The notes under the pieces are model-generated. The model did no database searches. It was not told the DNA's origin and worked only from the letters and a program-made list of their open reading frames with translations. Shown here one piece after another: positions 24,434 through 32,846 of a stretch of DNA of 64,000 nucleotides. Position 1 is the stretch's first letter; every line of letters begins with the position of its first letter. Source of the DNA: Mycobacterium sp. E183 (lineage in GTDB: Bacteria; Actinomycetota; Actinomycetes; Mycobacteriales; Mycobacteriaceae); the NCBI RefSeq assembly GCF_001667735.1, contig NZ_LZJN01000106.1, positions 20,235 to 84,234 of the forward strand, given 5' to 3'. A program made the position numbers and the translations under genes.

Positions 24434-25084
24434 ATGACCGCAACCAAGGCACCGGGGGCCGAGCATTACCTGCCCGAGCAGCGGGGCCTGGATTCGCTTC
24501 GGGCCGCGGCCGAATACTGCCGGGGCTGCCCGCTTTTCGCCGACGCCACCCAGACGGTGTTCGGCCACGGACATCCCGGCGCACCGATCATGCTGGTGGG
24601 CGAGCAGCCGGGCGACCAGGAGGACCGCGCCGGTGAGCCCTTCGTCGGGCCGGCCGGGCGGCTGCTCGCGCGCGCCCTGGAAGACGCCGGCATCGATCCC
24701 TCGCTGACGTACGAGACGAACGCGGTCAAGCACTTCAAGTTCACCCGCAAGGGCGGCAAACGGCGGATCCACCAAAAGCCGGGACGCACCGAGGTGGTCG
24801 CCTGCCGGCCCTGGCTCATCGCCGAAATCGAGACGGTGCGGCCGCACGTCGTCGTGTGCCTCGGCGCGACCGCGGCACAATCCTTGCTGGGCAACGACTT
24901 TCGGGTCTCCGCCCAGCGCGGCCAGCAGTTGCGGCTGCCCTCCTCCGTCGTTGACGTCGACCCCGAGCCGGCCGTGGTGGCGACGGTGCATCCGTCGGCC
25001 GTGCTGCGCGACCGCAGCGATGGACGCGAGGATGCCTACCGGCTCTTCGTTGACGACCTGCGCGGCGCCGGCTCCAACCTCTGA
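24434..25084 (+). CDS. udgX: Uracil-DNA glycosylase UdgX
   Basis: Family-4-like uracil-DNA glycosylase of 216 residues with the UdgX-specific loop KRRIHQKP; its His is at residue 113, matching the M. smegmatis residue that forms a covalent bond with the deoxyribose after uracil release. The family motif GEQPGDQED and the C-terminal HPSAVLR are present, and four Cys (two in CRGC, then ACRP and VVCLG) fit the iron-sulfur cluster. The enzyme locks onto uracil-containing DNA rather than turning over freely. The gene stands alone between a hairpin and the convergent thiamine enzyme. Confidence 0.95.
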   Translation: MTATKAPGAEHYLPEQRGLDSLRAAAEYCRGCPLFADATQTVFGHGHPGAPIMLVGEQPGDQEDRAGEPFVGPAGRLLARALEDAGIDPSLTYETNAVKHFKFTRKGGKRRIHQKPGRTEVVACRPWLIAEIETVRPHVVVCLGATAAQSLLGNDFRVSAQRGQQLRLPSSVVDVDPEPAVVATVHPSAVLRDRSDGREDAYRLFVDDLRGAGSNL

Positions 25085-25099
25085 GCCGGCGACGCGTCG

Positions 25100-26890
25100 T
25101 CACTTCTTGTGCGGCATGAATTCCTGCGCCTTGGTCTTGAGGCCGACCTTGACGAAGCCGACTCGGTCCTCGTCACCCGAGAGCACCGCCGTGGTGGCGG
25201 CCTTGAACTGATCCCAGGTGGCGTGCGGCGGGATCGGGGGCATGTTGGGATCGGTGAACACGTCCAACACGGTGGGGCGGTCCGCCGAAAGCGCGTTGCG
25301 CCACGCGTCCCCGAGTTCCTCGGGGTCCTTGATGGCCATCGCGTTCAGGCCCAGGCTCGCGGCGAACGCGGCGAAGTCCACGTCGGGAAGGTTTTGGGAC
25401 TCGGCGAATTTCGGCGATCCGGCCATTGCGCGCATCTCCCAGGTGACCTGGTTGAGATCGTTGTTGTGCAGGATCGCCACGATCAGCCGCGGATCGCCCC
25501 ACTCCTGCCAGTAGCGCTTGATCGTGATCAGCTCGGCCATGCCGTTCATCTGCATGGCGCCGTCACCCACGAAAGCGATGACCGGCCGCCGCGGGTGAGC
25601 GAACTTCGCGCCGATCGCGTACGGCACGCCGGGGCCCATCGTGGCCAGCGTGCCCGACAGCGAGCCGCGCATGTTGCCGCGGAACTTCAATTGGCGCGCA
25701 TACCAGTTGGCCGCCGAGCCGGAATCGGCGGTGACGATGGCGTCGTCGGGCAGCATCGGGGACAGCTCGGAGAACATCCGCATCGGGTTGACCGGGTCGG
25801 CGCTGACCTTCGCCTCCATCTCCATCGTTTCCCACCAGCGGGACACGTTGGATTCGATGGTCTCGCGCCACTTGCGGTCGTCCTTGCGCCGCAGGTGCGG
25901 TATCAGCGCCCGCAGTGCCGACTTCGCGTCGGAAACCAGGTTGACCTCATACGGGTAGCGCATGCCGATGAAGCGGCCGTCGATGTCGATTTGCACCGCG
26001 CGGCACTGATCGAACTGCGGCAGGAACTGCGTGTAGGGGAAGCTGGAGCCCACCGTCAGCAGCGTGTCGCAGTCCCGCATCAGCTCGTAGCTCGGCCGTG
26101 TCCCCAGCAGTCCGATCGAGCCGGTCACCCAAGGCAATTCGTCGCTCAGCACGTCCTTGCCCAGCAACGCCTTGGCCGCGCCGGCCCCCAGTAGGTCGGC
26201 GACCTCGATCAGCTCGTCGCGGGCCCCGCTCGCGCCGTTGCCGACCAGCATGGCAACCTTCTTGCCGGCGTTGAGCAGGTCGGCCGCCCGCCGGACCGCC
26301 GCGTCTTCGGGGTCGACCGCCGGCCACTCGATGCCAAGGCTGGAGGGCACCATCTTGAACGCGTGCGTGGGCGGCGAATACGGAAGTTCCTGCACATCCG
26401 ACGGGATGATGATGGCCGTCGGCGCGCGCTGAGCGATCGCCACCCGGATGGCACGATCCAACACATTGGGCAATTGTTCTGGCACGGTGACCATTTGGAC
26501 GTAGTCGCTCGCGACATCCTTGAACAAGCTCAGCAGGTCGACCTCCTGCTGATAGGAACCGCCCATAGCGCTGCGGTTGGTCTGTCCGACGATGGCCACC
26601 ACCGGAACGTGGTCGAGCTTGGCGTCGTACAGGCCATTGAGCAGATGGATCGCCCCCGGACCCGAGGTGGCCATGCAGATCCCGACTCGATCGGTGAACT
26701 TCGCGTAGCCCACCGCCTCGAATGCGCTCATCTCCTCGTGCCGCGACTGGATGAACATGGGCTTGTTGTCGGCGCGGCCGAATGCGGCGAGGATCCCGTT
26801 GATGCCGTCGCCCGGGAAGGCGAAGACGTGCTCAACGCCCCACGCCCGCAGTCGCTCCAGCAGGTAGTCCGAGACCTCTTGCTTAGCCAT
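25100..26890 (-). CDS. Thiamine-diphosphate enzyme, pyruvate oxidase/dehydrogenase (PoxB) type
   Basis: Protein of 596 residues with the three-domain ThDP fold: N-terminal Pyr domain carrying the catalytic Glu (RHEEMSAFEA, near residue 50), central Rossmann domain, and C-terminal PP domain with the ThDP motif GDG...NN (VGDGAMQMNG to ILHNND). Closest family is pyruvate oxidase (PoxB), which oxidatively decarboxylates pyruvate to acetate, though acetolactate-synthase-like activity cannot be excluded. The ATG at 26890 follows AGGAGG; an in-frame extension to 26989 lacks family similarity. Convergent with udgX. Confidence 0.88.
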   Translation of the reverse strand: MAKQEVSDYLLERLRAWGVEHVFAFPGDGINGILAAFGRADNKPMFIQSRHEEMSAFEAVGYAKFTDRVGICMATSGPGAIHLLNGLYDAKLDHVPVVAIVGQTNRSAMGGSYQQEVDLLSLFKDVASDYVQMVTVPEQLPNVLDRAIRVAIAQRAPTAIIIPSDVQELPYSPPTHAFKMVPSSLGIEWPAVDPEDAAVRRAADLLNAGKKVAMLVGNGASGARDELIEVADLLGAGAAKALLGKDVLSDELPWVTGSIGLLGTRPSYELMRDCDTLLTVGSSFPYTQFLPQFDQCRAVQIDIDGRFIGMRYPYEVNLVSDAKSALRALIPHLRRKDDRKWRETIESNVSRWWETMEMEAKVSADPVNPMRMFSELSPMLPDDAIVTADSGSAANWYARQLKFRGNMRGSLSGTLATMGPGVPYAIGAKFAHPRRPVIAFVGDGAMQMNGMAELITIKRYWQEWGDPRLIVAILHNNDLNQVTWEMRAMAGSPKFAESQNLPDVDFAAFAASLGLNAMAIKDPEELGDAWRNALSADRPTVLDVFTDPNMPPIPPHATWDQFKAATTAVLSGDEDRVGFVKVGLKTKAQEFMPHKK

Positions 26891-27281
26891 TGGTGTTCCT
26901 CCTAGACAGACGGTTTTCGATGACGATTCGCTAGCTACGCCGGCCGACGCCGAAGCCACGGGGGCGTGCGGTTTGCTGCGAAGGCCCACGGCCGTCCGTT
27001 TCGACCGCAGTCAGACGTGAATGGGCAGGCTGAAGCGCTTCCCACACGACGGGCATACCCACGATCGCCGCCGTTATTCGTCGGTTTTCCTGTGAACGCG
27101 CCGCCGGTCGGCTTTATTCGGCTAAAAGCCTTGCGGTGCGCCGTTTCCGACGTAGCCCAAGCCCCTCTTACGCCATGGTCGGGTCGAGCGAGTCGTGGTG
27201 TTCAGCACGACGATCGCTCGCCCGCCTTGGTCGCGCCAACTCGTCGCGCCTCACCTGTGCAGGAGGCCGGCCCACGGCGCG
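26891..27281. other. Intergenic region without a gene (391 bases)
   Basis: Lies between the 5' end of the PoxB-like gene and the 3' end of topoisomerase IB, both on the minus strand, so it should hold the PoxB promoter. A small inverted repeat GGCTTT (27110-27115) / AAAGCC (27125-27130) and the longer hairpin at 27185-27220 are the only structures seen. No SigF- or DosR-type site was found. The overlapping frames look like chance. Confidence 0.6.
27185..27220 (-). terminator. Hairpin downstream of topoisomerase IB
   Basis: CGAGCGAGTCGTG (27185-27197) faces CACGACGATCGCTCG (27206-27220); the arms pair fully except for a 2-base bulge. It lies about 60 bases past the topoisomerase stop, in the direction of its transcription. 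Confidence 0.5.
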
Positions 27282-28328
27282 TCAGGCGCTCTTCAGCAGC
27301 ACGGAGGTGCCAGCGCCCTTGGCCACTCGGCGGATCAGCATGCGGGTGGCCTTGTCCAGGATTTCCTGAGCCGCGTCGGGATCACGCGCGCGCTCGGCGC
27401 GGCGGGTCGCCGCGGCGATCGTCAGCCCCTGCTCGTAGCCGGCGACGACGCGGGGATCCACATAAGACCCGCGGGCCACCGCCGGGGTGTTGCCGAGCTC
27501 CTCGGCGACCTCCTTCATGACGGCGGACTCGACCCGCTTGGCCACCCGCTGCGAGACGGCCGGATCGGCGTCGGCGAACGCGGTGGCCGCCAGCACCGTT
27601 CCGTGCCAGGTGCGCAGGTCCTTGACAGTGAATTCGTTCCCGACCAACTCCTTGAAGCGGGCGTTGAGGTCGTCGGATCGGACATCGAGCCATCCGGTTG
27701 CGTTGCGGCACACCAAGAGTCGTTCGGTTCGCTCGGGCCGGCGCATGAGGGCGCGCACCGCCCGGACCACTTCGGGGTCCTCGATTTCCACCGTGCGCCG
27801 CACGCCGCTCTTGGCGGGGAAGTCGAAGGCCACCGCGTCGCGCCGGACCTGCACGTGTTCACACAGCAGGGTGGCCAGCCCGTACGACTCGTTCTCCTCG
27901 GCATACTGCTCGCTGCCGGCCCGGAAGTAGCCGCGATCGAGCAGCCGCAACGCCACCGCGAGCACCCGCTTACGCGTTAAGCCGCTGCGCGTCAGGTCTT
28001 TTGCGATGGCGGCGCGCCAATGGGGCAGGCGCGTGGACAGTTCCAGGACGCGGTCGAACTTCTCTTCGGCACGTTCCTGTTGCCACGCGGTGTGGTAGAG
28101 GTACTGGCGGCGGCCGGCGGCGTCCACGCCGACGGCCTGGATGTGGCCATTGGGATGCGGTGAGATCCACACGTTCTTCCAGGCCGGCGGAATGACCAGA
28201 TCCTTGATGCGCTGCAGGGTTTCGGGGTCGGGCAGCAACTCGCCGTCGGGCCCGTAATAGGCGAAGCCCTTACCCCGGCGCTTACGCGCGATCCCCGGCT
28301 TGTTGAGCACACTGCGACGCAGCCGCAT
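27282..28328 (-). CDS. DNA topoisomerase IB (poxvirus-like)
   Basis: Bacterial type IB topoisomerase of 348 residues, standard length. It relaxes supercoils by transient 3'-phosphotyrosine cleavage. The N-terminal domain (about 20-75, GKGFAYYGPDG) and catalytic domain are complete: RTWHGT carries active-site residues and the catalytic Tyr is residue 289 (GSYVDPRV). M. tuberculosis lacks this enzyme; many environmental and opportunistic mycobacteria have it. The ATG at 28328 gives the conserved start. It sits between poxB and the hemophore gene on the same strand without apparent coupling. Confidence 0.93.
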   Translation of the reverse strand: MRLRRSVLNKPGIARKRRGKGFAYYGPDGELLPDPETLQRIKDLVIPPAWKNVWISPHPNGHIQAVGVDAAGRRQYLYHTAWQQERAEEKFDRVLELSTRLPHWRAAIAKDLTRSGLTRKRVLAVALRLLDRGYFRAGSEQYAEENESYGLATLLCEHVQVRRDAVAFDFPAKSGVRRTVEIEDPEVVRAVRALMRRPERTERLLVCRNATGWLDVRSDDLNARFKELVGNEFTVKDLRTWHGTVLAATAFADADPAVSQRVAKRVESAVMKEVAEELGNTPAVARGSYVDPRVVAGYEQGLTIAAATRRAERARDPDAAQEILDKATRMLIRRVAKGAGTSVLLKSA

Positions 28329-28394
28329 CTTTCCCTCCAGTCACGTTGACTGGACAATTACCCGTCACGAGGGCCGTTCACACGTGAAGCGAAA

Positions 28395-28422
28395 CGACCC
28401 GCCACAGCGTCGTGGCGGGTCG
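28395..28422 (-). terminator. Hairpin terminator after the hemophore gene
   Basis: Perfect 11-base inverted repeat CGACCCGCCAC (28395-28405), loop AGCGTC, GTGGCGGGTCG (28412-28422), directly past the hemophore stop on the minus strand and followed there by a short T-richer stretch. Confidence 0.65.
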
Positions 28423-28435
28423 CTTCGAGCCGGGA

Positions 28436-28834
28436 TCAACCGGCCATGAACTCCTGGTAGGCCGACTCCAGCGTCGGCGGCAGGGCCTTGACGTTGCACT
28501 GCCGCTCGGTGTCACCGATCGGTGCCAGGATGCCGCGCAGGTCGAAGTACTCCTGGGGGTGCGCGGTGAAGTAGCCCCGCAGGTTGGACTCGGCCTCCGG
28601 CCGCGGCTGGGTGTAGGCGGCCCTGACCACGTCGTTGGCGCCCGGGTGCGCGGCCAGGTACTGCTCCGCCGAGCCCTGCGCCGACGAGACGGTGGCGTTG
28701 ACCCCGCCGGGGCTGCAGTCGGGCGCTGCGGCCGCCGACGGCGCGCCGACGAGCCCCATGGTGATCCCCCCGAGCAGGCAGCCGGCACCGACGCCGGCCA
28801 GCCGCCGGCGCGCGACAATACTGCTGATTTTCAT
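28436..28834 (-). CDS. Secreted hemophore-related protein (Rv0203 family)
   Basis: Small secreted protein of 132 residues. The signal peptide ends after SAAAA (about residue 37). The mature domain has a conserved Cys pair (C40 and C113), suggesting one disulfide, and the family motif TAHPQEYFDLRGI in a helical fold of the mycobacterial hemophore type. Rv0203-type proteins bind heme outside the cell and pass it to MmpL transporters; none is near here, so transfer partners are elsewhere. The ATG at 28834 fits a normal signal peptide. Confidence 0.88.
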   Translation of the reverse strand: MKISSIVARRRLAGVGAGCLLGGITMGLVGAPSAAAAPDCSPGGVNATVSSAQGSAEQYLAAHPGANDVVRAAYTQPRPEAESNLRGYFTAHPQEYFDLRGILAPIGDTERQCNVKALPPTLESAYQEFMAG

Positions 28835-29026
28835 GATGAATGTGTCCTTCGAAATTACGAATTGATTCTTGCCAGAGAGGCTCCCGATCCTCGAAAACCA
28901 AAGTAGCGGAATTCAACAGTGGTCGTGATCGCCCGCGAGGAACGGAAAGTGTGCGAACCCCGCGAAGCGGCCACGGAACGCGGGCGTTCACTAAGCGAAC
29001 AGTCAAATCCGCCCGGCTATGTTGAG

Positions 29027-29089
29027 AATTCTTAGAAACGGGCCGGCAATTCTTAAGGATTCGTGATCAGGATCGTGACGGAATCGTGA
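29027..29089. promoter_or_regulatory. Direct-repeat cluster upstream of the hemophore gene
   Basis: Two copies of AATTCTTA start at 29027 and 29048, 21 bases apart. They are followed by three TCGTGA hexamers at 29061, 29073 and 29084, spaced 12 and 11 bases. Read on the minus strand the latter are TCACGA repeats, the spacing typical of OmpR/PhoP-type dimers. The cluster lies between the STAS stop and the hemophore start, about 190-250 bases upstream of the latter. Which regulator binds is unknown. Confidence 0.4.
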
Positions 29090-29096
29090 CCTGAAA

Positions 29097-29513
29097 TCAC
29101 CGTCGCTGCGTGCCATTTGCGGAGGCGCGGATCAGTTGGAGCGCCTCGCCGATCGAATCGACCAGGGGCAGGCCGAGTCCGGTCACCAGGCGGGTGAGCC
29201 GACGCAGGGCGACACCGCCGATCACGCTGCAGTGCAGCCGGGCGAGCCGGCACTCATCCTGCACGAGCAGCAGCACACGAAGGCCCGCGCTGCCCAGGTA
29301 GTCCACGCGGCTGAAGTCCAGGATCAGCGGGGCCCGCAGTCGCACGAAGCGCCGGATCGCCTTGGCGATGAGGTCGGCGTTGGACGCGTCGATTTCGCCG
29401 CTGACGCCGAGTACGGTGGCCAGGCCGTGCGCCTGCACGTCCAGTCGCGCCCCGGCGCAATCGATTTCGTAGCAGTGGAGTCGTTGTTCGACTCGGTAGG
29501 GTTGAGCAGTCAT
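29097..29513 (-). CDS. STAS-domain anti-sigma-factor antagonist-like protein
   Basis: Single STAS domain protein of 138 residues (domain about 30-125). The switch region reads VDYLGSAGLRVL; the Ser in GSAG is where SpoIIAA-type antagonists are phosphorylated. Such proteins release sigma factors by binding anti-sigma kinases. It is clearly paralogous to the STAS protein at 43673-44188 (same YxIDCAG opening and ALRRLTR segment). The start at 29513 (MTAQPYRVEQ) is the first after which the domain is complete; the upstream extension is low complexity. Confidence 0.85.
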   Translation of the reverse strand: MTAQPYRVEQRLHCYEIDCAGARLDVQAHGLATVLGVSGEIDASNADLIAKAIRRFVRLRAPLILDFSRVDYLGSAGLRVLLLVQDECRLARLHCSVIGGVALRRLTRLVTGLGLPLVDSIGEALQLIRASANGTQRR

Positions 29514-29747
29514 ATCGTCGCCCCATCGGATGGGTGAGTGAGGAGCGACCGGTGCCCACGGCCGCTCGCGTGAGGGCAGCTGTGGATTCAACCTGAGGTG
29601 ACCATAACGCCGTTGCCTCCGTCGGCGCAGGAAAATGACGACGGCCCGCGGTGACCTGGTGTGGTCAGCGCGCTCGACCAGCGCATCCGGCACCGAATGG
29701 TCCGCGCACCGTCGGCAACTCTTCGTTTACTGGCTAAGGACGACCGG

Positions 29748-30554
29748 TCAGGTCTGGGAGAAATCCGGCCGGTGCAGCGTGGCGCCGCCGCCGTCCCCGT
29801 CGGTGCTCGCCGGCGGCACCGTCCGGAGCCAGGTTTCGACGTCGGGCCCGACGACCACCGCGCGCTCGGGGGCGAGCAATGCTCCCGCGGCGAGCGCGGG
29901 AAGGGCGGGCTGCACCACCCGCACCGCACGGCCATCGCCTTGCTGGGCAAGGACTTTCGAGGTCAGCTCGGGCAGCCGGATGGCATCGGGACCCGTGATG
30001 GTGCGCGGCGTGTGCGTCTGTCCGAGGGCCGCCTCGACGAGGACGTCGGCGACAGTGTCGGCCGCGATGGGCTGTATCAGCCAATCCTCCACGATCACCT
30101 CGTTCCCGTCACAAATCACCGGCCCCGCTGGGCCGGTGGCGGATTCATACCACTGGGTCGACTTCACGACCGTGGCCGGGACCGGGCCCTCGAGAAGGAT
30201 CTCTTTCGCCGCCCGTTTGCCCTCGAAGTAGGGCAGCCCGTCGAACACCGGATCGTCGATGCCGGCCAACGTCGCCACCACCAGACGCTGCACGCCCCGC
30301 GCGGAGCAGACACCCATGACGTTGCGGGCGGCCAGCGTCTCGGTGGCGGTGGGGTGACCGTCGTGCGGCTCGGGGTTGGCGACGTCGATCGCGACATCGA
30401 CTCCTTTGAGCGCCCGGTACAGGCTCTCGCCGTCGAGCACGTCGACGCCGTGGGTGCGGGAAACCTCCACGACCGCGACGCCCCTGGCCCTGAGCCTGGC
30501 GACGACGCGCGACCCGGCGGTCCCGGTCGCCCCGATCACGGCGACGGTGGTCAA
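29748..30554 (-). CDS. NmrA-like NAD(P)-binding protein
   Basis: Atypical SDR of the NmrA-like group, 268 residues. The Rossmann loop GATGTAGSR starts near residue 8. The active-site YxxxK reads YFEGK (about residue 128). Such proteins may be NADP(H) sensors or quinone/flavin reductases; the ligand is unknown. No ATG is available; TTG at 30554 starts directly before the Rossmann strand, with a GTG 15 bases on as the alternative. A SigF-like promoter precedes it on the minus strand. Confidence 0.82.
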   Translation of the reverse strand: MTTVAVIGATGTAGSRVVARLRARGVAVVEVSRTHGVDVLDGESLYRALKGVDVAIDVANPEPHDGHPTATETLAARNVMGVCSARGVQRLVVATLAGIDDPVFDGLPYFEGKRAAKEILLEGPVPATVVKSTQWYESATGPAGPVICDGNEVIVEDWLIQPIAADTVADVLVEAALGQTHTPRTITGPDAIRLPELTSKVLAQQGDGRAVRVVQPALPALAAGALLAPERAVVVGPDVETWLRTVPPASTDGDGGGATLHRPDFSQT

Positions 30555-30591
30555 GAAACCTCACCCGCTTTCGTTGGTGGTCGCTCATTAC

Positions 30592-30615
30592 TACCCACCG
30601 GATCGCGTCCCAAAC
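30592..30615 (-). promoter_or_regulatory. SigF-like promoter of the NmrA-like gene
   Basis: On the minus strand GTTT (30615-30612), a 15-base spacer and GGGTA (30596-30592) match the SigF pattern. Predicted transcription start is about 28 bases before the TTG. Confidence 0.6.
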
Positions 30616-30668
30616 GGTCCAATTTGAAGGTGGAATCGTTCCGTGATCGCGCGCACAGCGGTCTGCGC

Positions 30669-30693
30669 GTTTGACGGTTCGGCCGACGGGAAC
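30669..30693 (+). promoter_or_regulatory. SigF-like promoter of the csbD-like gene
   Basis: GTTT (30669-30672), 15-base spacer, GGGAAC (30688-30693). The -10 element deviates from GGGTA at one base. It lies about 45 bases before the CsbD-like start and faces the NmrA-like promoter on the other strand. Confidence 0.45.
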
Positions 30694-30738
30694 GCCGTAT
30701 GAGCGAGATGCACAGTAAACAAAAGGGAGGTCGACCCC

Positions 30739-30975
30739 ATGGGGGATGACAAGAGCGGACCGCAGGAAGCGGTCAAGGGCGCCGTCGAGGGCGTCAAGGG
30801 CAAGGTCAAGGAGGCCGGCGGGACCGTGCTCGGCCGCGACGACATGGTCGAGGAGGGCCAGGCCCAGCAGGACAAGGCCGACGCCCAGCGCGACGCGGGC
30901 AAGAAGGAGGCCGAAGCCGAGTCCGCGCGGGCCGGCGCCAAGGCCGCCGAGGAGCGTCAGAAGGAAAACCAGTAG
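30739..30975 (+). CDS. CsbD-like small stress protein
   Basis: Highly charged protein of 78 residues of the CsbD-like family. The core AVKGAVEGVKGKVKEAGG-type repeat is followed by a long Lys/Glu/Ala helix and no hydrophobic segment, so it is soluble and largely helical. CsbD-type proteins are general-stress-induced in Gram-positive bacteria; biochemical role unknown. Ribosome site GGGAGG precedes the ATG. Ends before a strong terminator (31006-31023). Confidence 0.88.
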   Translation: MGDDKSGPQEAVKGAVEGVKGKVKEAGGTVLGRDDMVEEGQAQQDKADAQRDAGKKEAEAESARAGAKAAEERQKENQ

Positions 30976-31005
30976 CACGCTGACGAAGGGGTCCGGTTCC
31001 GTCTA

Positions 31006-31023
31006 GGGGCCGGGCCCCTTTTT
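31006..31023 (+). terminator. Rho-independent terminator after csbD-like gene
   Basis: GGGGCC (31006-31011), G, GGCCCC (31013-31018) followed by TTTTT (31019-31023): a compact perfect hairpin with a T-run, the most classical intrinsic terminator in the window. Confidence 0.85.
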
Positions 31024-31043
31024 CGCTTTCGCGGGCGTGCCGG

Positions 31044-31068
31044 GTTTCAAACCGCGCGGGCCGGTTAT
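31044..31068 (+). promoter_or_regulatory. SigF-like promoter of the DUF3349 gene
   Basis: GTTT (31044-31047), a 15-base spacer and GGTTAT (31063-31068), located 33 bases before the DUF3349 ATG. The -10 element is one base off GGGTAT. Confidence 0.45.
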
Positions 31069-31100
31069 TCCTGGCTACGACCGGATGAACGAGGTGGAAC

Positions 31101-31376
31101 ATGGGCCTGAGCGATCGCGTCTTGAGCATCGTCGCGTTCCTGCGCGCGGGCTACCCGGGCGGTGCCCCCGCCCTCGGCCACTCGCCGGTGCTAGCGCTGC
31201 TGCCGCGCCGGGTGTCCGACGACGAGGTCGCCACCATCGCGACGAAACTGCTGGTCCCGACGTGTCGTTCGATCTCCAATGTGGACGTCGGGGTGGAAAT
31301 CACCCGGGTCACCGACGCGCTGCCCTCGGTAGACGAGATCGCGCGCGTCAAGCGCCGGCTCAGCGCGATGGGATAA
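31101..31376 (+). CDS. DUF3349 family protein
   Basis: Protein of 91 residues of the mycobacterial DUF3349 family (Rv0543c and relatives), which fold as a small helical bundle with a conserved YPxG...LL segment, seen here as AGYPGGAPALGHSPVLALLPR. Function unknown. The start ATG follows GAGGTGGA. Terminated hairpin upstream and convergent EEP gene downstream make it monocistronic. Confidence 0.85.
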   Translation: MGLSDRVLSIVAFLRAGYPGGAPALGHSPVLALLPRRVSDDEVATIATKLLVPTCRSISNVDVGVEITRVTDALPSVDEIARVKRRLSAMG

Positions 31377-31388
31377 CCGGCCGGCGAT

Positions 31389-32153
31389 TCACGAATGCAC
31401 GAGGTCGACGACCAGCGGCCGGTGATCGGAGATGTTCATCGGCTCGGCCGTAACGGCCTTGCCGCGCAGTCCGCGATCGTCGGTCAGGATGTGGTCCAAC
31501 TGGCGGTCGGGGGCGTGCGCGGGGAACGTCGCCGCGGCCGCCAGCGCCCGCATGCCCGACCAGCGCCGCACGGTCTTGGGTGTCATGTTGAGGTCCCCGG
31601 TCAGCAGCCGCGGGCCCGGGAAGCCGCGCAGGTCGTGCACCAGCCGGCGCAGCTGACGCCGATTCCAGCCGGGCACGAAAGACAGGTGGGTGTTGGCTAC
31701 CGTCAGCTCGCCCATCGGGGTGCGCATCCGTGCGATGACCGCCGCCCTGGGCTCCTCGTCGACGACCATCACCCGGTTGGGACCCGGCAGGTACATGGGA
31801 AAGCGCATCGGAATGCGGGGCAGCCGCACCACCTGCCAGCTGGTCACCGGGTACCGCGACAGCAGCGCGATGCCGTAGGCGGCGGTCCCGGGCTGTTCTC
31901 GACCCGTCGCGGCCATCCACGTCGCCCCGGGCGTGCCGGAGATCGCGGCCACGAACCGGTGCTCCACGGCGCCCATCGCCTCGGCCGCCACCGCGGTGAG
32001 ATCGGCCCGCTCGGACCGCGGCTGATCGCAGTCGACCTCTTGCAGGCTGAGCACGTCGGGATCGAGCCGGCGCACGCAGTCCCGCAGCCGTTGCACCTCC
32101 ACCCCGTCGCCGACGGTGCGGCCGTGCAGGATGTTGAAGGTCGCCACGCGCAT
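31389..32153 (-). CDS. Endonuclease/exonuclease/phosphatase (EEP) family protein
   Basis: EEP-superfamily hydrolase of 254 residues. Key motifs in order: ATFNILHG (metal Asn), LQEVD (metal Glu), NTHLSF, GDLNMTP (catalytic Asp/Asn) and SDHRPL (catalytic Asp-His pair) at the C terminus. The family includes DNases, phosphatases and sphingomyelinase-like enzymes; the substrate cannot be told, and no signal peptide is seen. The ATG at 32153 follows AGGAG. It lies 66 bases downstream of the four-gene GT2-NodS operon on the same strand and may be its last member. Confidence 0.88.
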   Translation of the reverse strand: MRVATFNILHGRTVGDGVEVQRLRDCVRRLDPDVLSLQEVDCDQPRSERADLTAVAAEAMGAVEHRFVAAISGTPGATWMAATGREQPGTAAYGIALLSRYPVTSWQVVRLPRIPMRFPMYLPGPNRVMVVDEEPRAAVIARMRTPMGELTVANTHLSFVPGWNRRQLRRLVHDLRGFPGPRLLTGDLNMTPKTVRRWSGMRALAAAATFPAHAPDRQLDHILTDDRGLRGKAVTAEPMNISDHRPLVVDLVHS

Positions 32154-32219
32154 AGGGTTTCTCCTACCCATTTCTCCTAGCCACTCTCGGGGTCGCACTG
32201 TCATGCGTCGGCGGCGGAT

Positions 32220-32846
32220 TCAGCGCACGCCCGGCACCCCTTCGCGTCCTGCCACCGACCTTCCGTCGCCGGTGTCGAACGCCTCGATGACGACATCGTG
32301 ATCCTGGTAGCGGCCCAGCGACGTCAGCCCGGGTGTCCCCGCGATGACGGCGTGGGCCGCGTCGCCGGTGAGTGGGTAGTCGGTCACGTCGTGACGCCAA
32401 TGCGCGGCGAGGATCATTGCGCCGCGCTCCAGCCGGGGAAATTCGCGACGCAGCACCGCGGTGAGTGTTTCAGGCGCCAGGTAGTAGGCGACCTCGCTGA
32501 GTACCACCAGGTCGAACGGCCCCGCGGGCCACGCCGCGTCCAGCGACGACCGGGTCAGCGTCACCCTGTCGCGACAGCCGGCCCGCCGCAGGCGGGCGTC
32601 GGCGCCGCGAAGCGCGGCATCGGCGACGTCGACGGCCGTCACGTGGTCGCAGCGCTCCGCCAGCCGCGCGGTCAACGTGCCGATGGAGCAGCCCGGCTCG
32701 AAGGCGTGCCGATACCGGAGGGCTGGCAACAGCGCCAGGGTGATCGCGTACTTGCGTTGCTCGTACCACCGCGTCGAGAGCTGCCAGGGATCGTCGGTGC
32801 CGACGTACATCCGGTCGAAGTAGGCGTCGGGCAGCCGCGTGGTCAC
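32220..32846 (-). CDS. NodS-like SAM-dependent methyltransferase
   Basis: Class I methyltransferase of 208 residues of the NodS type (N-methyltransferase acting on deacetylated chitooligosaccharide in rhizobia). The N terminus (YFDRMY...DPWQLSTRWYEQRKY) and SAM loop EPGCSIGTLT near residue 50 are the family hallmarks. Its GTG start overlaps the stop of the PIG-L gene (GTGA), so the two are translationally coupled. A deacetylase followed by an N-methyltransferase suggests that the enzyme methylates the amine freed by PIG-L. The substrate is not known; rhizobial Nod factor itself is not implied. Confidence 0.88.
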   Translation of the reverse strand: MTTRLPDAYFDRMYVGTDDPWQLSTRWYEQRKYAITLALLPALRYRHAFEPGCSIGTLTARLAERCDHVTAVDVADAALRGADARLRRAGCRDRVTLTRSSLDAAWPAGPFDLVVLSEVAYYLAPETLTAVLRREFPRLERGAMILAAHWRHDVTDYPLTGDAAHAVIAGTPGLTSLGRYQDHDVVIEAFDTGDGRSVAGREGVPGVR

